A stretch of 50,392 bases of DNA, from the IMG/VR virus record IMGVR_UViG_3300037847_004028, positions 1 to 50,392 of that record; one strand, given 5' to 3'. The translations under genes and the position numbers were made by a program. Below the pieces are notes generated by a model. That model was not told where the DNA came from. It worked only from the letters and a program-made list of their open reading frames with translations, and did not search any database. The stretch comes from a virus. Positions within the stretch are counted from its first letter, which is position 1; every line of letters begins with the position of its first letter. Shown here one piece after another: positions 26,332 to 32,017 of the stretch.

Positions 26332-28035
26332 TTACTTGCGTAAGTAATTTGATAAAGTGTTTAAACCACTGCCTTTATCAGTACATACTAATGTAAAATA
26401 CGGAATCTCAGGGTCATCTTGATTATCGTATGCTACATCACTTGCTTGTTCTATCAATGTATCTTTGCTTGTTTTAGAGTCTAACCCAGTTAGTTCTACA
26501 AGTTCAGATTTAGATAGTACTGCAAAGTATTTTTGACGTTCTTCTTTATCATTTAAGAATCTTGTCATCAATACATCATGTATACTATCTATTTCTAACT
26601 CTGTAAATAATGCATCAAGGTCTTCGTATGTACTATTTTCATAATGTTTTGTAAACCAATACGATGTCATTTCTTCAAGTAAATGTGCATCATCTTTAAT
26701 TTCAACATCATGAAGAGGGTGGAAAGATGGATGTTCATCATCAGCCCATCTGTATGGTTTATATAATTGTAAATCAGCTTCTCTTACATTTATAAGCCAA
26801 TCAAGTACAATTAAATTACCATTTCTATCTTTCTGTCTTGCAAATACATTTTTTTCAATATATTCTTGCACAATAGGTGCTGCCCATTTATTGAATTTAT
26901 TGTATTTTAGCTTATGTGGATCATTTGGTTCAGCAGTTGTGCTTTCTGTTTCTTCCACATCATTTATCACAGGTGCATCTTCTTTTGGTATATTGACATA
27001 CAGTACTGGATTAAACACACCACTAAAGCCTACAATTTCTGCTTTAGATAATGATATTCCACATTTTTTCTTTACTTTTGTTTTTAATGATGATAGTTTA
27101 TTTTTGAAATCAAAACCAATTGTATTATCAGAAATACTATAGTTAATATTACTGTTTACTGGTATTTCATTCTTTTGTAAAAATCTACCAATTTCTGTTT
27201 CAGCTAAGAATAATGTGAGTAGAAAATCATCATCTTGACACCATTGTTCTTCTGCATACTCTTCAAACAATGTAGATTGATATTCATGTACAATGCCATA
27301 ATCTCTTTCATATGCTCTAAATACATCTTCTCCTACACAGTCTTTTACATACTCCCATTTAGCTTCATCTCTTTCAAGATAAGATTCTACATCGTTTACA
27401 AATGATGAGAACCATTGGTCATCCCAATCATAATCTCTAATTTCTGTAATTACATTATCCTTCACCCAATCGCCTTCATCCTCAATTCGTAAATGATGTT
27501 TCATTGCTTTTTCTTGAGCAGCAATTGTATTTGTTGAAATGTTACGCAACGTACTCATTACATCTGCATTAAGATGTATCTCATCATTAATTGATTCTTT
27601 GATGAATGTATGTAGGTTCACAAATGCGAGTGCATTATTAATTACTGTACTACTTTTACCAAAGATTGTAGCTAGGTCTTTCTTTGTTCTAACTACACCA
27701 TCATTATTCAATGTTTGAATTGCATCAGCCATGTCAATGTAACTCATGCCAACAGTAAATACATTTGTAGATAACTGTTTGGTTGTATCATCAACACTGC
27801 CATTAGATTCAAATGCTGGTATTTCATCAAACCCTAAATCTTTAGCTATTTGTAATCTCATATGTCCATTGATTACGACATATTTATCATCTTTTTTACG
27901 GTATGTGATAGGGGTTAGAATACCAACTGATTTAATATTTTCTTTTAATGCTTTGTATTCAGCATTTTTTCCATTGATCTTTTGACTTCTTACATTGCCT
28001 AAAGATATAATTTTACTTACTGGTATTGTATTCAT
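26332..28035 (-). CDS. ParB/Srx-fold protein, large
   Basis: The N-terminal 65 residues match the ParB nuclease-like domain: IPVSKIISLGNVRSQ, then LKENIKSVGILTPITYR and VVINGHMRLQIAKDLGFDEIPAF, containing the nucleotide-binding NGHMRL (GHRR-like) box. A helix-turn-helix region follows (TKKDLATIFGKSSTVINNAL). The remaining 380 residues are acidic and unrecognised, making it about twice the length of ordinary ParB. In phages such proteins may act in regulation, DNA modification or nucleotide-dependent DNA binding. It starts by ATGA overlap with the upstream gene. Confidence 0.75.
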   Translation of the reverse strand: MNTIPVSKIISLGNVRSQKINGKNAEYKALKENIKSVGILTPITYRKKDDKYVVINGHMRLQIAKDLGFDEIPAFESNGSVDDTTKQLSTNVFTVGMSYIDMADAIQTLNNDGVVRTKKDLATIFGKSSTVINNALAFVNLHTFIKESINDEIHLNADVMSTLRNISTNTIAAQEKAMKHHLRIEDEGDWVKDNVITEIRDYDWDDQWFSSFVNDVESYLERDEAKWEYVKDCVGEDVFRAYERDYGIVHEYQSTLFEEYAEEQWCQDDDFLLTLFLAETEIGRFLQKNEIPVNSNINYSISDNTIGFDFKNKLSSLKTKVKKKCGISLSKAEIVGFSGVFNPVLYVNIPKEDAPVINDVEETESTTAEPNDPHKLKYNKFNKWAAPIVQEYIEKNVFARQKDRNGNLIVLDWLINVREADLQLYKPYRWADDEHPSFHPLHDVEIKDDAHLLEEMTSYWFTKHYENSTYEDLDALFTELEIDSIHDVLMTRFLNDKEERQKYFAVLSKSELVELTGLDSKTSKDTLIEQASDVAYDNQDDPEIPYFTLVCTDKGSGLNTLSNYLRK

Positions 28036-28289
28036 TTGTTGCTCCTTTTATATTTTATAATTGCTGGTAAATATTCTATTGGTTGACGAGTTTTTAATTC
28101 ATCATCTAATGCTTTATACATTTCAGTCTCTTCACCATATTTTTCTATTTTAACCTTACCATTGACTAATTCTGTATATACTGTGCTTCGTAGTTTATTT
28201 CGAGCATTATACAGGTATTTTGAGTCCATAGCACTTATTAGGTGGCGTTTACCTGTTGATTGACTTACATAATATTTTATTTTAGCCAT
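28032..28289 (-). CDS. 85-residue basic hypothetical protein
   Basis: The product starts MAKIKYYVSQSTGKRHLISA and is basic with alternating beta and helical segments. It overlaps the upstream 49-residue gene by 8 bases and the ParB-like gene by ATGA, so all three are co-translated. It may bind DNA or RNA with the ParB-like protein. No family recognised. Confidence 0.65.
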   Translation of the reverse strand: MAKIKYYVSQSTGKRHLISAMDSKYLYNARNKLRSTVYTELVNGKVKIEKYGEETEMYKALDDELKTRQPIEYLPAIIKYKRSNK

Positions 28290-28431
28290 TCATTTCCTCC
28301 ATTTTATGTAATTTGCGTGAATGCAGATATGTTATATCAGATAAGGCAACAATCAACTCGTGACTTGTATGCTCATCTTTGAATACTAAACTATCCTTTA
28401 ACTCAGCAAACTCTTTTTCTGTTATTTTCAT
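28282..28431 (-). CDS. 49-residue hypothetical protein
   Basis: AAGGAG lies 8 bases before the ATG at 28431; the product (MKITEKEFAELKDSLVFKDE...) is a short helical protein ending LHKMEEMNG. Its own end contains GGAGGAAATGA, the ribosome site for the next gene. It is the first gene downstream of the structured RNA run at 28470-28764, so its expression may depend on it. Not recognised. Confidence 0.7.
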   Translation of the reverse strand: MKITEKEFAELKDSLVFKDEHTSHELIVALSDITYLHSRKLHKMEEMNG

Positions 28432-28469
28432 TTGTTTTCTCCTTACGTTTGTTTATTGCTTAATTCTTA

Positions 28470-28575
28470 GGGATGAGTCTTGCAGTTACACCCATGTGTG
28501 TGCCTTAACTAATTTGTGTTATCTGATAAGCTCTGCTAAATCAGACCACGAGTTTTAATCTCGTAGACCCATCCC
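28470..28575 (-). ncRNA. Structured RNA element 1 (cloverleaf-like, 106 bases)
   Basis: GGGATGAGTCT (28470-28480) pairs with AGACCCATCCC (28565-28575) over 11 bp; the single A-C mismatch on + becomes G-U on the minus strand. Enclosed are three hairpins: ACGAG/CTCGT with a 7-base loop, TCTGAT/ATCAGA, and one containing the ATGTGTGTG motif copy 3 (28494-28502). The shape is tRNA-like, but there is no T-arm consensus and it is too long for a tRNA. It starts 39 bases upstream of the 49-residue gene. No frame of length runs through it. Confidence 0.55.
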
Positions 28576-28592
28576 TGTCGCGACTAATAAAA

Positions 28593-28681
28593 TGTGCCAG
28601 CTAGGCTTTGCGGTTAGGCAATACTTGCACCTCATTTGAAGTATCTCATGGCACAAAGCCCTTCCAATCTCACCTAGCTGG
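28593..28681 (-). ncRNA. Structured RNA element 2 with possible pseudoknot
   Basis: CCAGCTAGG (28597-28605) is complementary to CCTAGCTGG (28673-28681); GGCTTTG (28604-28610) to CAAAGCC (28654-28660); ATACTT (28621-28626) to AAGTAT (28639-28644). In addition TGTGCCA (28593-28599) is complementary to TGGCACA (28649-28655), which would cross the second stem as a pseudoknot or compete with the first. The segment is near half GC, far above the genome. No convincing gene lies in it. Confidence 0.55.
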
Positions 28682-28689
28682 TCTTCACC

Positions 28690-28764
28690 GAGACAACATA
28701 TTAGACTGCGGAGTCCTTCATACATGACGTTATATGTGTGTGTTGTCCCTTTTTATATTGTCTC
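28690..28764 (-). ncRNA. Structured RNA element 3 with alternative stems
   Basis: GAGACAA and ATAT (28690-28701, one bulged C) pair with ATATTGTCTC (28755-28764). The same left arm (GACAACA, 28692-28698) also pairs with TGTTGTC (28741-28747), so two mutually exclusive folds exist. Inside lie GACT/AGTC around GCGG and CATACAT/ATGTGTG, the latter holding motif copy 4 (28734-28742). A 42-codon minus-strand frame (28701-28829) also covers it but has only a weak ribosome site. Confidence 0.45.
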
Positions 28765-28775
28765 AACCCTATAAG

Positions 28776-28889
28776 TACGGCTGACATCAAGGCGAATATT
28801 CGGCTATAATATTCTTTAACGTACACCATTGTGACCTATCTGCTTGTTAATGAGACAAATTGAACGAGGGTGATATCCTATTATAGCAG
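28776..28889. other. Remainder of the non-coding gap: promoter-like sequence and hairpins
   Basis: CTGACA (28781-28786) and TATAAT (28805-28810) are spaced 18 bases on the + strand, like a sigma-70 promoter, but would point rightward against the nearby leftward genes. GAATATT/AATATTC (28794-28800, 28808-28814) form a perfect hairpin over it. AACGAGG/CCTCGTT (28863-28869, 28893-28899) form a further hairpin around the stop codon of the 54-residue gene. No supported gene lies here. Confidence 0.35.
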
Positions 28890-29054
28890 TTACCTCGTTT
28901 CTGTTTCTAGAATGTTTATACAATTTCGTATGCCTGTTACATATCCTTTATTCCATGAAGCATCCATTGATAATTCATTTCTAGCCTCTTGTTCTACAGT
29001 TGTATTTAATAAACCTTTGAGTCTTTTGATTGCTTTATTGCTGTATTTTGGCAT
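28890..29054 (-). CDS. 54-residue hypothetical protein
   Basis: The frame starts at 29054, sharing one base with the stop of the membrane-protein gene (TAATG), so it is translated by coupling. The product (MPKYSNKAIKRLKGLLNTTV...) is a basic-then-acidic helical peptide ending ILETETR. Not recognised. The coupling and sensible amino acid composition support it as real. Confidence 0.6.
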   Translation of the reverse strand: MPKYSNKAIKRLKGLLNTTVEQEARNELSMDASWNKGYVTGIRNCINILETETR

Positions 29055-29236
29055 TATAGACCTCTTGTAGTGTTTAACGTTGAGTGTATCTTATAATACT
29101 CTAATTCCTGTCTAAGTAGGTTTACTTCCTTGTTGTACGAATGTATTAGCACGAAAGCAAATAGCAGTGATGTTAGGCTTATAAAAGCTAAGAACTGATA
29201 CAAATAGTACAGGTTTGATTGCATTTTTGTTAGCAT
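29054..29236 (-). CDS. 60-residue membrane protein with coiled-coil tail
   Basis: GGAG lies 7 bases before the ATG at 29236. Residues about 8-32 form one hydrophobic helix (LYYLYQFLAFISLTSLLFAF) followed by NKEVNLLRQELEYYK, a short coiled coil. This is the topology of small phage inner-membrane proteins such as superinfection or lysis-timing factors, but no specific family is recognised. It lies downstream of a good terminator that ends the preceding gene, so it may have its own promoter. Confidence 0.6.
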   Translation of the reverse strand: MLTKMQSNLYYLYQFLAFISLTSLLFAFVLIHSYNKEVNLLRQELEYYKIHSTLNTTRGL

Positions 29237-29290
29237 GTGGGTTCTCCTTTTGGTTTGTCTTTTAGTTTGTTTGCAGTCTTTTATGTATGA

Positions 29291-29314
29291 TAAAAAGGGG
29301 AGCCGAAGCTCCCC
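29291..29314 (-). terminator. Rho-independent terminator after the first leftward gene
   Basis: On the minus strand GGGGAGC-TTCG-GCTCCCC is followed by TTTTT. This is a textbook intrinsic terminator with a stable tetraloop, 17 bases past the stop of the 91-residue gene. It is the clearest terminator in the window and would separate that gene's transcript from the rest of the leftward block. Confidence 0.9.
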
Positions 29315-29330
29315 AATGAATCACAAGCAA

Positions 29331-29606
29331 CTAGATCAATATCAACTCACCAGTCTCAGTGTTGAGTTTAGCCACCTCGCCAAATTCTTCAGCCATATCT
29401 TCCCTAGACAACTCATTGAGTTCCTCTGGCATGATAAATGATTTAATCGCATCAGGCGGTAATTGTCTCAAGTCTTGGTTACCAACAGGGGCTAAGCATT
29501 CATACGATTCACCTGATTTACCAACGATGGTATGTTCGATGAATTTTGATGAGCTATACCAATATCTACCTTTATCGCTTTTGTTTAAAAATACATTTAT
29601 TACCAT
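29331..29606 (-). CDS. 91-residue hypothetical, first leftward (early) gene
   Basis: AGGAGG sits just before the ATG, the strongest ribosome site in the leftward block. The product (MVINVFLNKSDKGRYWYSSSK...) is a small alpha/beta protein with an acidic C-terminal half (EELNELSREDMAEEFGEVAK). It is the first gene on the leftward side of the divergent promoter region and ends in its own intrinsic terminator, so it is probably made early and in quantity. An anti-host or regulatory role is plausible; no family recognised. Confidence 0.7.
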   Translation of the reverse strand: MVINVFLNKSDKGRYWYSSSKFIEHTIVGKSGESYECLAPVGNQDLRQLPPDAIKSFIMPEELNELSREDMAEEFGEVAKLNTETGELILI

Positions 29607-29654
29607 AATATCCTCCTATGGATTGTTATTTAATGAGTTTCTATCAAATTCAAC

Positions 29655-29680
29655 CGCTCAGAGAAACTCGAAACTGAGCG
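29655..29680. promoter_or_regulatory. Perfect inverted repeat in the divergent control region
   Basis: CGCTCAG (29655-29661) and CTGAGCG (29674-29680) are exact complements separated by 12 bases. They lie between the first leftward gene and the rightward promoter. A transcript leader hairpin or an operator for a dimeric repressor would both look like this. Confidence 0.45.
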
Positions 29681-29718
29681 TAAGGGGGATACCACACAAT
29701 ATAGAGTGAATACTAAAA

Positions 29719-29727
29719 TGCTATAAT
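29719..29727 (+). promoter_or_regulatory. Extended -10 host-type promoter for the rightward (late) block
   Basis: TG-C-TATAAT is a perfect extended -10 element for a sigma-70 polymerase; no good -35 box is present, as is usual for this class. It faces right, about 175 bases before the first rightward gene. It may start the packaging, structure and lysis transcript with host polymerase. Confidence 0.55.
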
Positions 29728-29803
29728 TTTTAAAAGTGATGCTTAAACGTAGTAATTATTATCCCTCATTTGCGAGAAAGAAAGGTATTTTGAGGTAATT
29801 ATT

Positions 29804-29838
29804 GGGTCTGCTTAATGTGTAATGTGTGTGCCTGACCC
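29804..29838. other. Stem-loop holding intergenic repeat motif copy 5
   Basis: GGGTC (29804-29808) pairs with GACCC (29834-29838), and the loop contains ATGTGTGTG (29822-29830). On the minus strand it reads AGGCACACACATTA, close to copy 3. Just upstream CCTCA/TGAGG give a second possible stem. It sits between the rightward promoter and the first rightward gene. Confidence 0.45.
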
Positions 29839-29902
29839 TATTCCCAATTTAATGGTAAAAACAACGTTTGTCAAGACAATTCAAACTTGTTTAAATTTTG
29901 CT

Positions 29903-30118
29903 ATGAAAAAATATGTGTTAACTATTATGTATGATGACGATAAAGACGAAATAGAATCAATACGAGAAACGATAGACGAAAACGTAGATGCATTGCTACC
30001 CGATGATATGTATCTAGTTAACAAATGTATTACCCCATTCTTCGATAACAACCCTAACCAATATGATGAATTAATATCTATTAGCGTAAAAAATGGGTTT
30101 GTTATTGGAGATGCGTAG
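29903..30118 (+). CDS. 71-residue acidic hypothetical protein, first rightward gene
   Basis: The product (MKKYVLTIMYDDDKDEIESI...) is acidic with an alpha/beta pattern. The ATG at 29903 is preferred because the peptide before it is poor, but no start in this frame has a good ribosome site; the true start could be 29852. It overlaps the small-terminase start by 8 bases. Its place before terminase suggests a packaging or late-switch accessory; not recognised. Confidence 0.55.
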   Translation: MKKYVLTIMYDDDKDEIESIRETIDENVDALLPDDMYLVNKCITPFFDNNPNQYDELISISVKNGFVIGDA

Positions 30119-30827
30119 CTATACAATAAAAAAAATAAACCACAAAGTATATGATGATGTAACCGAGGTTCCAGATGATCTTGTAGTACAACCTAATTGG
30201 AAAGTTGGAGAAATTGGAGATTGGGTCTTGTGCGATGATGGTTCTGTTATCGAAATTCTACGTACTGGTTGGGTAAAGTTTCGTAAAACTCGTTACCGAT
30301 ACGTTGGTACTTGCACAGGAACTTTTATTTGTAAACCCAGTATAAAAATGGATTCTTCTAAACGAAGGAACATTTATTCATTTGGTGGCGATAAGAATAC
30401 ATTGGATTCAATTCGTGACCGAAAAAACCTCACAACACAAGAATTGCTATTTGCTAAACATGTAGCACATGGCATGAACCCCGAAGAAGCCTATCTCAAA
30501 GTATATAAGACCAATAATGTCGCATATGCTAAAGAGCGTTCTGCAATTTTAGTTAAACAAGAAAGAGTTGTAATGGCTGTAAAAGAAGAACTTGATAGTG
30601 TATTTAAAGACCTCGGCATCGATTTAAAATATTTAATTTCCAAAGCTAAAGATGAATTAGAAATAAGCGACAGAGCCTCGGATAGATTAAAAGCACTACA
30701 AATGTTATGGGATGCTGCTGATGTAGTACCAAAAGGAACAAAAGTAACTGCAATGACAGGTGCAGTATTTCAAGGATTTAATCAGGACTTGTTAAACGAT
30801 GCCAAAAGACCACAACTCAAAGAATAG
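30111..30827 (+). CDS. Terminase small subunit
   Basis: Residues about 110-200 of the 238-residue product hold LTTQELLFAKHVAHGMNPEEAYLKVY and the following helices (ILVKQERVVMAVKEELDSVF), the helix-turn-helix and oligomerisation pattern of small terminase subunits, which recognise phage DNA and guide the motor. The N-terminal 100 residues are an extra beta-rich domain. The start is uncertain: 30111 (8-base overlap with the previous gene, GGAG very close) or 30093. The large subunit follows about 2.3 kb downstream, separated by small basic genes. Confidence 0.65.
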   Translation: MRSYTIKKINHKVYDDVTEVPDDLVVQPNWKVGEIGDWVLCDDGSVIEILRTGWVKFRKTRYRYVGTCTGTFICKPSIKMDSSKRRNIYSFGGDKNTLDSIRDRKNLTTQELLFAKHVAHGMNPEEAYLKVYKTNNVAYAKERSAILVKQERVVMAVKEELDSVFKDLGIDLKYLISKAKDELEISDRASDRLKALQMLWDAADVVPKGTKVTAMTGAVFQGFNQDLLNDAKRPQLKE

Positions 30828-30844
30828 TAAAATGAGGTATAAAG

Positions 30845-31162
30845 GTGGATTTTCTAGCGATTTACAGCGAAGCGGGTATGATAGGTGTCGTAGGGGCTTT
30901 ATTAGTGTATATGGTCTACTCTATGAACAAAAGAGGGTCGGAGCAGGCAGAAGCTTTGCAAGACCTAAAGATAGAAAACAAGGGTCAGAGTGAGACGCTT
31001 GAAAATATGGAAGGTATGATTATAAAACTTATAAATAGGTGGAATCAATCAGATGATAAACTTGATAGAAAATTTGATGATTTAAATAGAAATATAAACG
31101 ACCTTGATAATCAAGTGTCAGAAATAAAAGGTTCACTAAGTCGAGTGAATGGTAAACACTAA
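30845..31162 (+). CDS. 105-residue membrane/coiled-coil protein, holin-like
   Basis: GTG start with GAGG 7 bases upstream. One membrane helix (GMIGVVGALLVYMVYSM, residues about 11-27) is followed by a long coiled coil (LKIENKGQSETLENMEGMI...DRKFDDLNRNINDLDNQV). This topology resembles phage holin or XhlA-like proteins, and is similar in plan to the lysis-cassette proteins near the join, yet it sits in the packaging region. The role is uncertain. Confidence 0.6.
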   Translation: MDFLAIYSEAGMIGVVGALLVYMVYSMNKRGSEQAEALQDLKIENKGQSETLENMEGMIIKLINRWNQSDDKLDRKFDDLNRNINDLDNQVSEIKGSLSRVNGKH

Positions 31163-31171
31163 GGAATAAAA

Positions 31172-31327
31172 ATGAAAAAGAAAATACCAAAAGGAAAAGG
31201 AAGGATTGTAAGTTGGATGTTTGGTGGTAAGAAATATTATGGAAGATTCTTACGAGAAACAGCAACTCATATCTTTGCAAGAACTCATAATAATAAAATT
31301 AAAAAAATAAAAAAGAAAGGTAAATGA
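31172..31327 (+). CDS. 51-residue very basic protein
   Basis: AAGGA precedes the ATG. The product is dominated by Lys/Arg/Gly (start MKKKIPKGKGRIVSWMFGGK, end KIKKIKKKGK), so it should bind nucleic acid or neutralise DNA. It overlaps the next gene by ATGA and is the first of four basic small proteins in a row between the terminase subunit genes. Confidence 0.65.
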   Translation: MKKKIPKGKGRIVSWMFGGKKYYGRFLRETATHIFARTHNNKIKKIKKKGK

Positions 31328-31509
31328 TGGCTAAAGGTGTAAAACATTATTTTAAAACTGGTAAAGTCCATAATGGTGGGCATCATAAAATGCCAAATGG
31401 TCAACTTCATAGTGGTAAAACACATGGTAAAACTTCTCAAAGATTATATCATTATGGTGAACTTTCTAAAGCTGCCAAAGCAGTTGCAAAAAAAAGTTGG
31501 GGTAAATAA
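31327..31509 (+). CDS. 60-residue basic, His-rich protein
   Basis: The frame begins at the second ATG of ATGATG. The product (MAKGVKHYFKTGKVHNGGHH...) is rich in Lys, His and Gly in short repeats such as NGGHHK, NGQLHSGKTHGKT. It may be a condensed-DNA or virion protein. It ends one base before the next gene (TAATGG), so it is coupled to it. Not recognised. Confidence 0.65.
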   Translation: MAKGVKHYFKTGKVHNGGHHKMPNGQLHSGKTHGKTSQRLYHYGELSKAAKAVAKKSWGK

Positions 31510-31784
31510 TGGCTAAATCACCAGCATGGCAAAGAAAAGAAGGTAAATCTAAAAGTGGCGGACTTAACGCTAAAGGTCGTGCAAGTTATAATAGAGCCAC
31601 AGGTGGAAATTTAAAAGCTCCTGTTACTAAAAAAAATCCAACAGGTAAAGCTAAATCAAGACGTAAAAGTTTTTGTGCAAGAATGTGCGGAATGAAAAAA
31701 AGATTGACAGGAAAGAAAACTGCCAATGATCCAAATAGTAGAATAAACAAAGCACTTCGCAAATGGCGTTGTAAGTGTAAATAG
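31509..31784 (+). CDS. 91-residue basic Cys-containing protein of a type common in marine phages
   Basis: The product has SPAWQRKEGKSKSGGLNAKG, then YNRATGGNLKAPV, then SFCARMCGMKKRLTG and a C-terminal KWRCKCK. From memory this pattern recurs in marine and other phage genomes as a small conserved protein of unknown function. The four cysteines could bind zinc, and the strong basic charge suggests contact with DNA. It lies between the terminase subunit genes. Confidence 0.75.
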   Translation: MAKSPAWQRKEGKSKSGGLNAKGRASYNRATGGNLKAPVTKKNPTGKAKSRRKSFCARMCGMKKRLTGKKTANDPNSRINKALRKWRCKCK

Positions 31785-31796
31785 GAGATAAATCAA

Positions 31797-31895
31797 ATGT
31801 ATGGTGGAAAAAAATCATATGGTAAAACTAGTAAAAAAAAGAGTATGAGTAAAAAAGCGAAGCCAATGCCTAAACGTAAAAGGAAAAGCAAATAA
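31797..31895 (+). CDS. 32-residue Lys-rich peptide
   Basis: GGAG lies 9 bases before the ATG. The product is almost half Lys/Arg (MYGGKKSYGKTSKKKSMSKK... KRKRKSK). It ends on a TAATG overlap with the next gene. It resembles a protamine-like peptide; a DNA-condensing role is only a guess. Confidence 0.6.
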   Translation: MYGGKKSYGKTSKKKSMSKKAKPMPKRKRKSK

Positions 31896-32017
31896 TGAAC
31901 GAACCGAAACGCTCTGTCGAAGACGACATAATAGATGGTTTTAATTACGAAGATGCATATTGGCAGAGCGTATTCGATGTTAACGATACGGATGATGTAG
32001 ATGGAACCGAAGCGTAA
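31895..32017 (+). CDS. 40-residue acidic hypothetical protein
   Basis: The product is acidic (SVEDDIIDGFNYEDAYWQSV... DDVDGTEA), the opposite of the basic peptides before it, to which it is coupled by TAATG. It overlaps the metallopeptidase-like gene by 17 bases. It might pair with a basic neighbour; this is speculation. Not recognised. Confidence 0.55.
   Translation: MNEPKRSVEDDIIDGFNYEDAYWQSVFDVNDTDDVDGTEA

Noticed and set aside
28461-28496. 11-codon leader peptide frame within RNA element 1
   Set aside because: Too short to judge and it lies wholly inside paired arms.
28546-28565. ACGAG-loop-CTCGT hairpin with TTA in anticodon position, like a stop-suppressor tRNA
   Set aside because: The surrounding D-arm, T-arm and acceptor of a tRNA are missing.
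28470-28575. Possible tRNA
   Set aside because: A cloverleaf-like fold exists, but it is 106 bases long, has no T-arm consensus, no CCA end and no valid anticodon arm placement.
28781-28810. CTGACA-18-TATAAT as a real rightward promoter
   Set aside because: It faces no rightward gene for about 1 kb and overlaps a perfect hairpin; kept only as a note in the gap annotation.
28701-28829. 42-codon minus-strand frame (start MVYVKEYYSRIFALMSAVLI)
   Set aside because: Only a weak AGG ribosome site, and the same bases form dense hairpins and carry the repeat motif; coding status undecided, so not listed as a gene.
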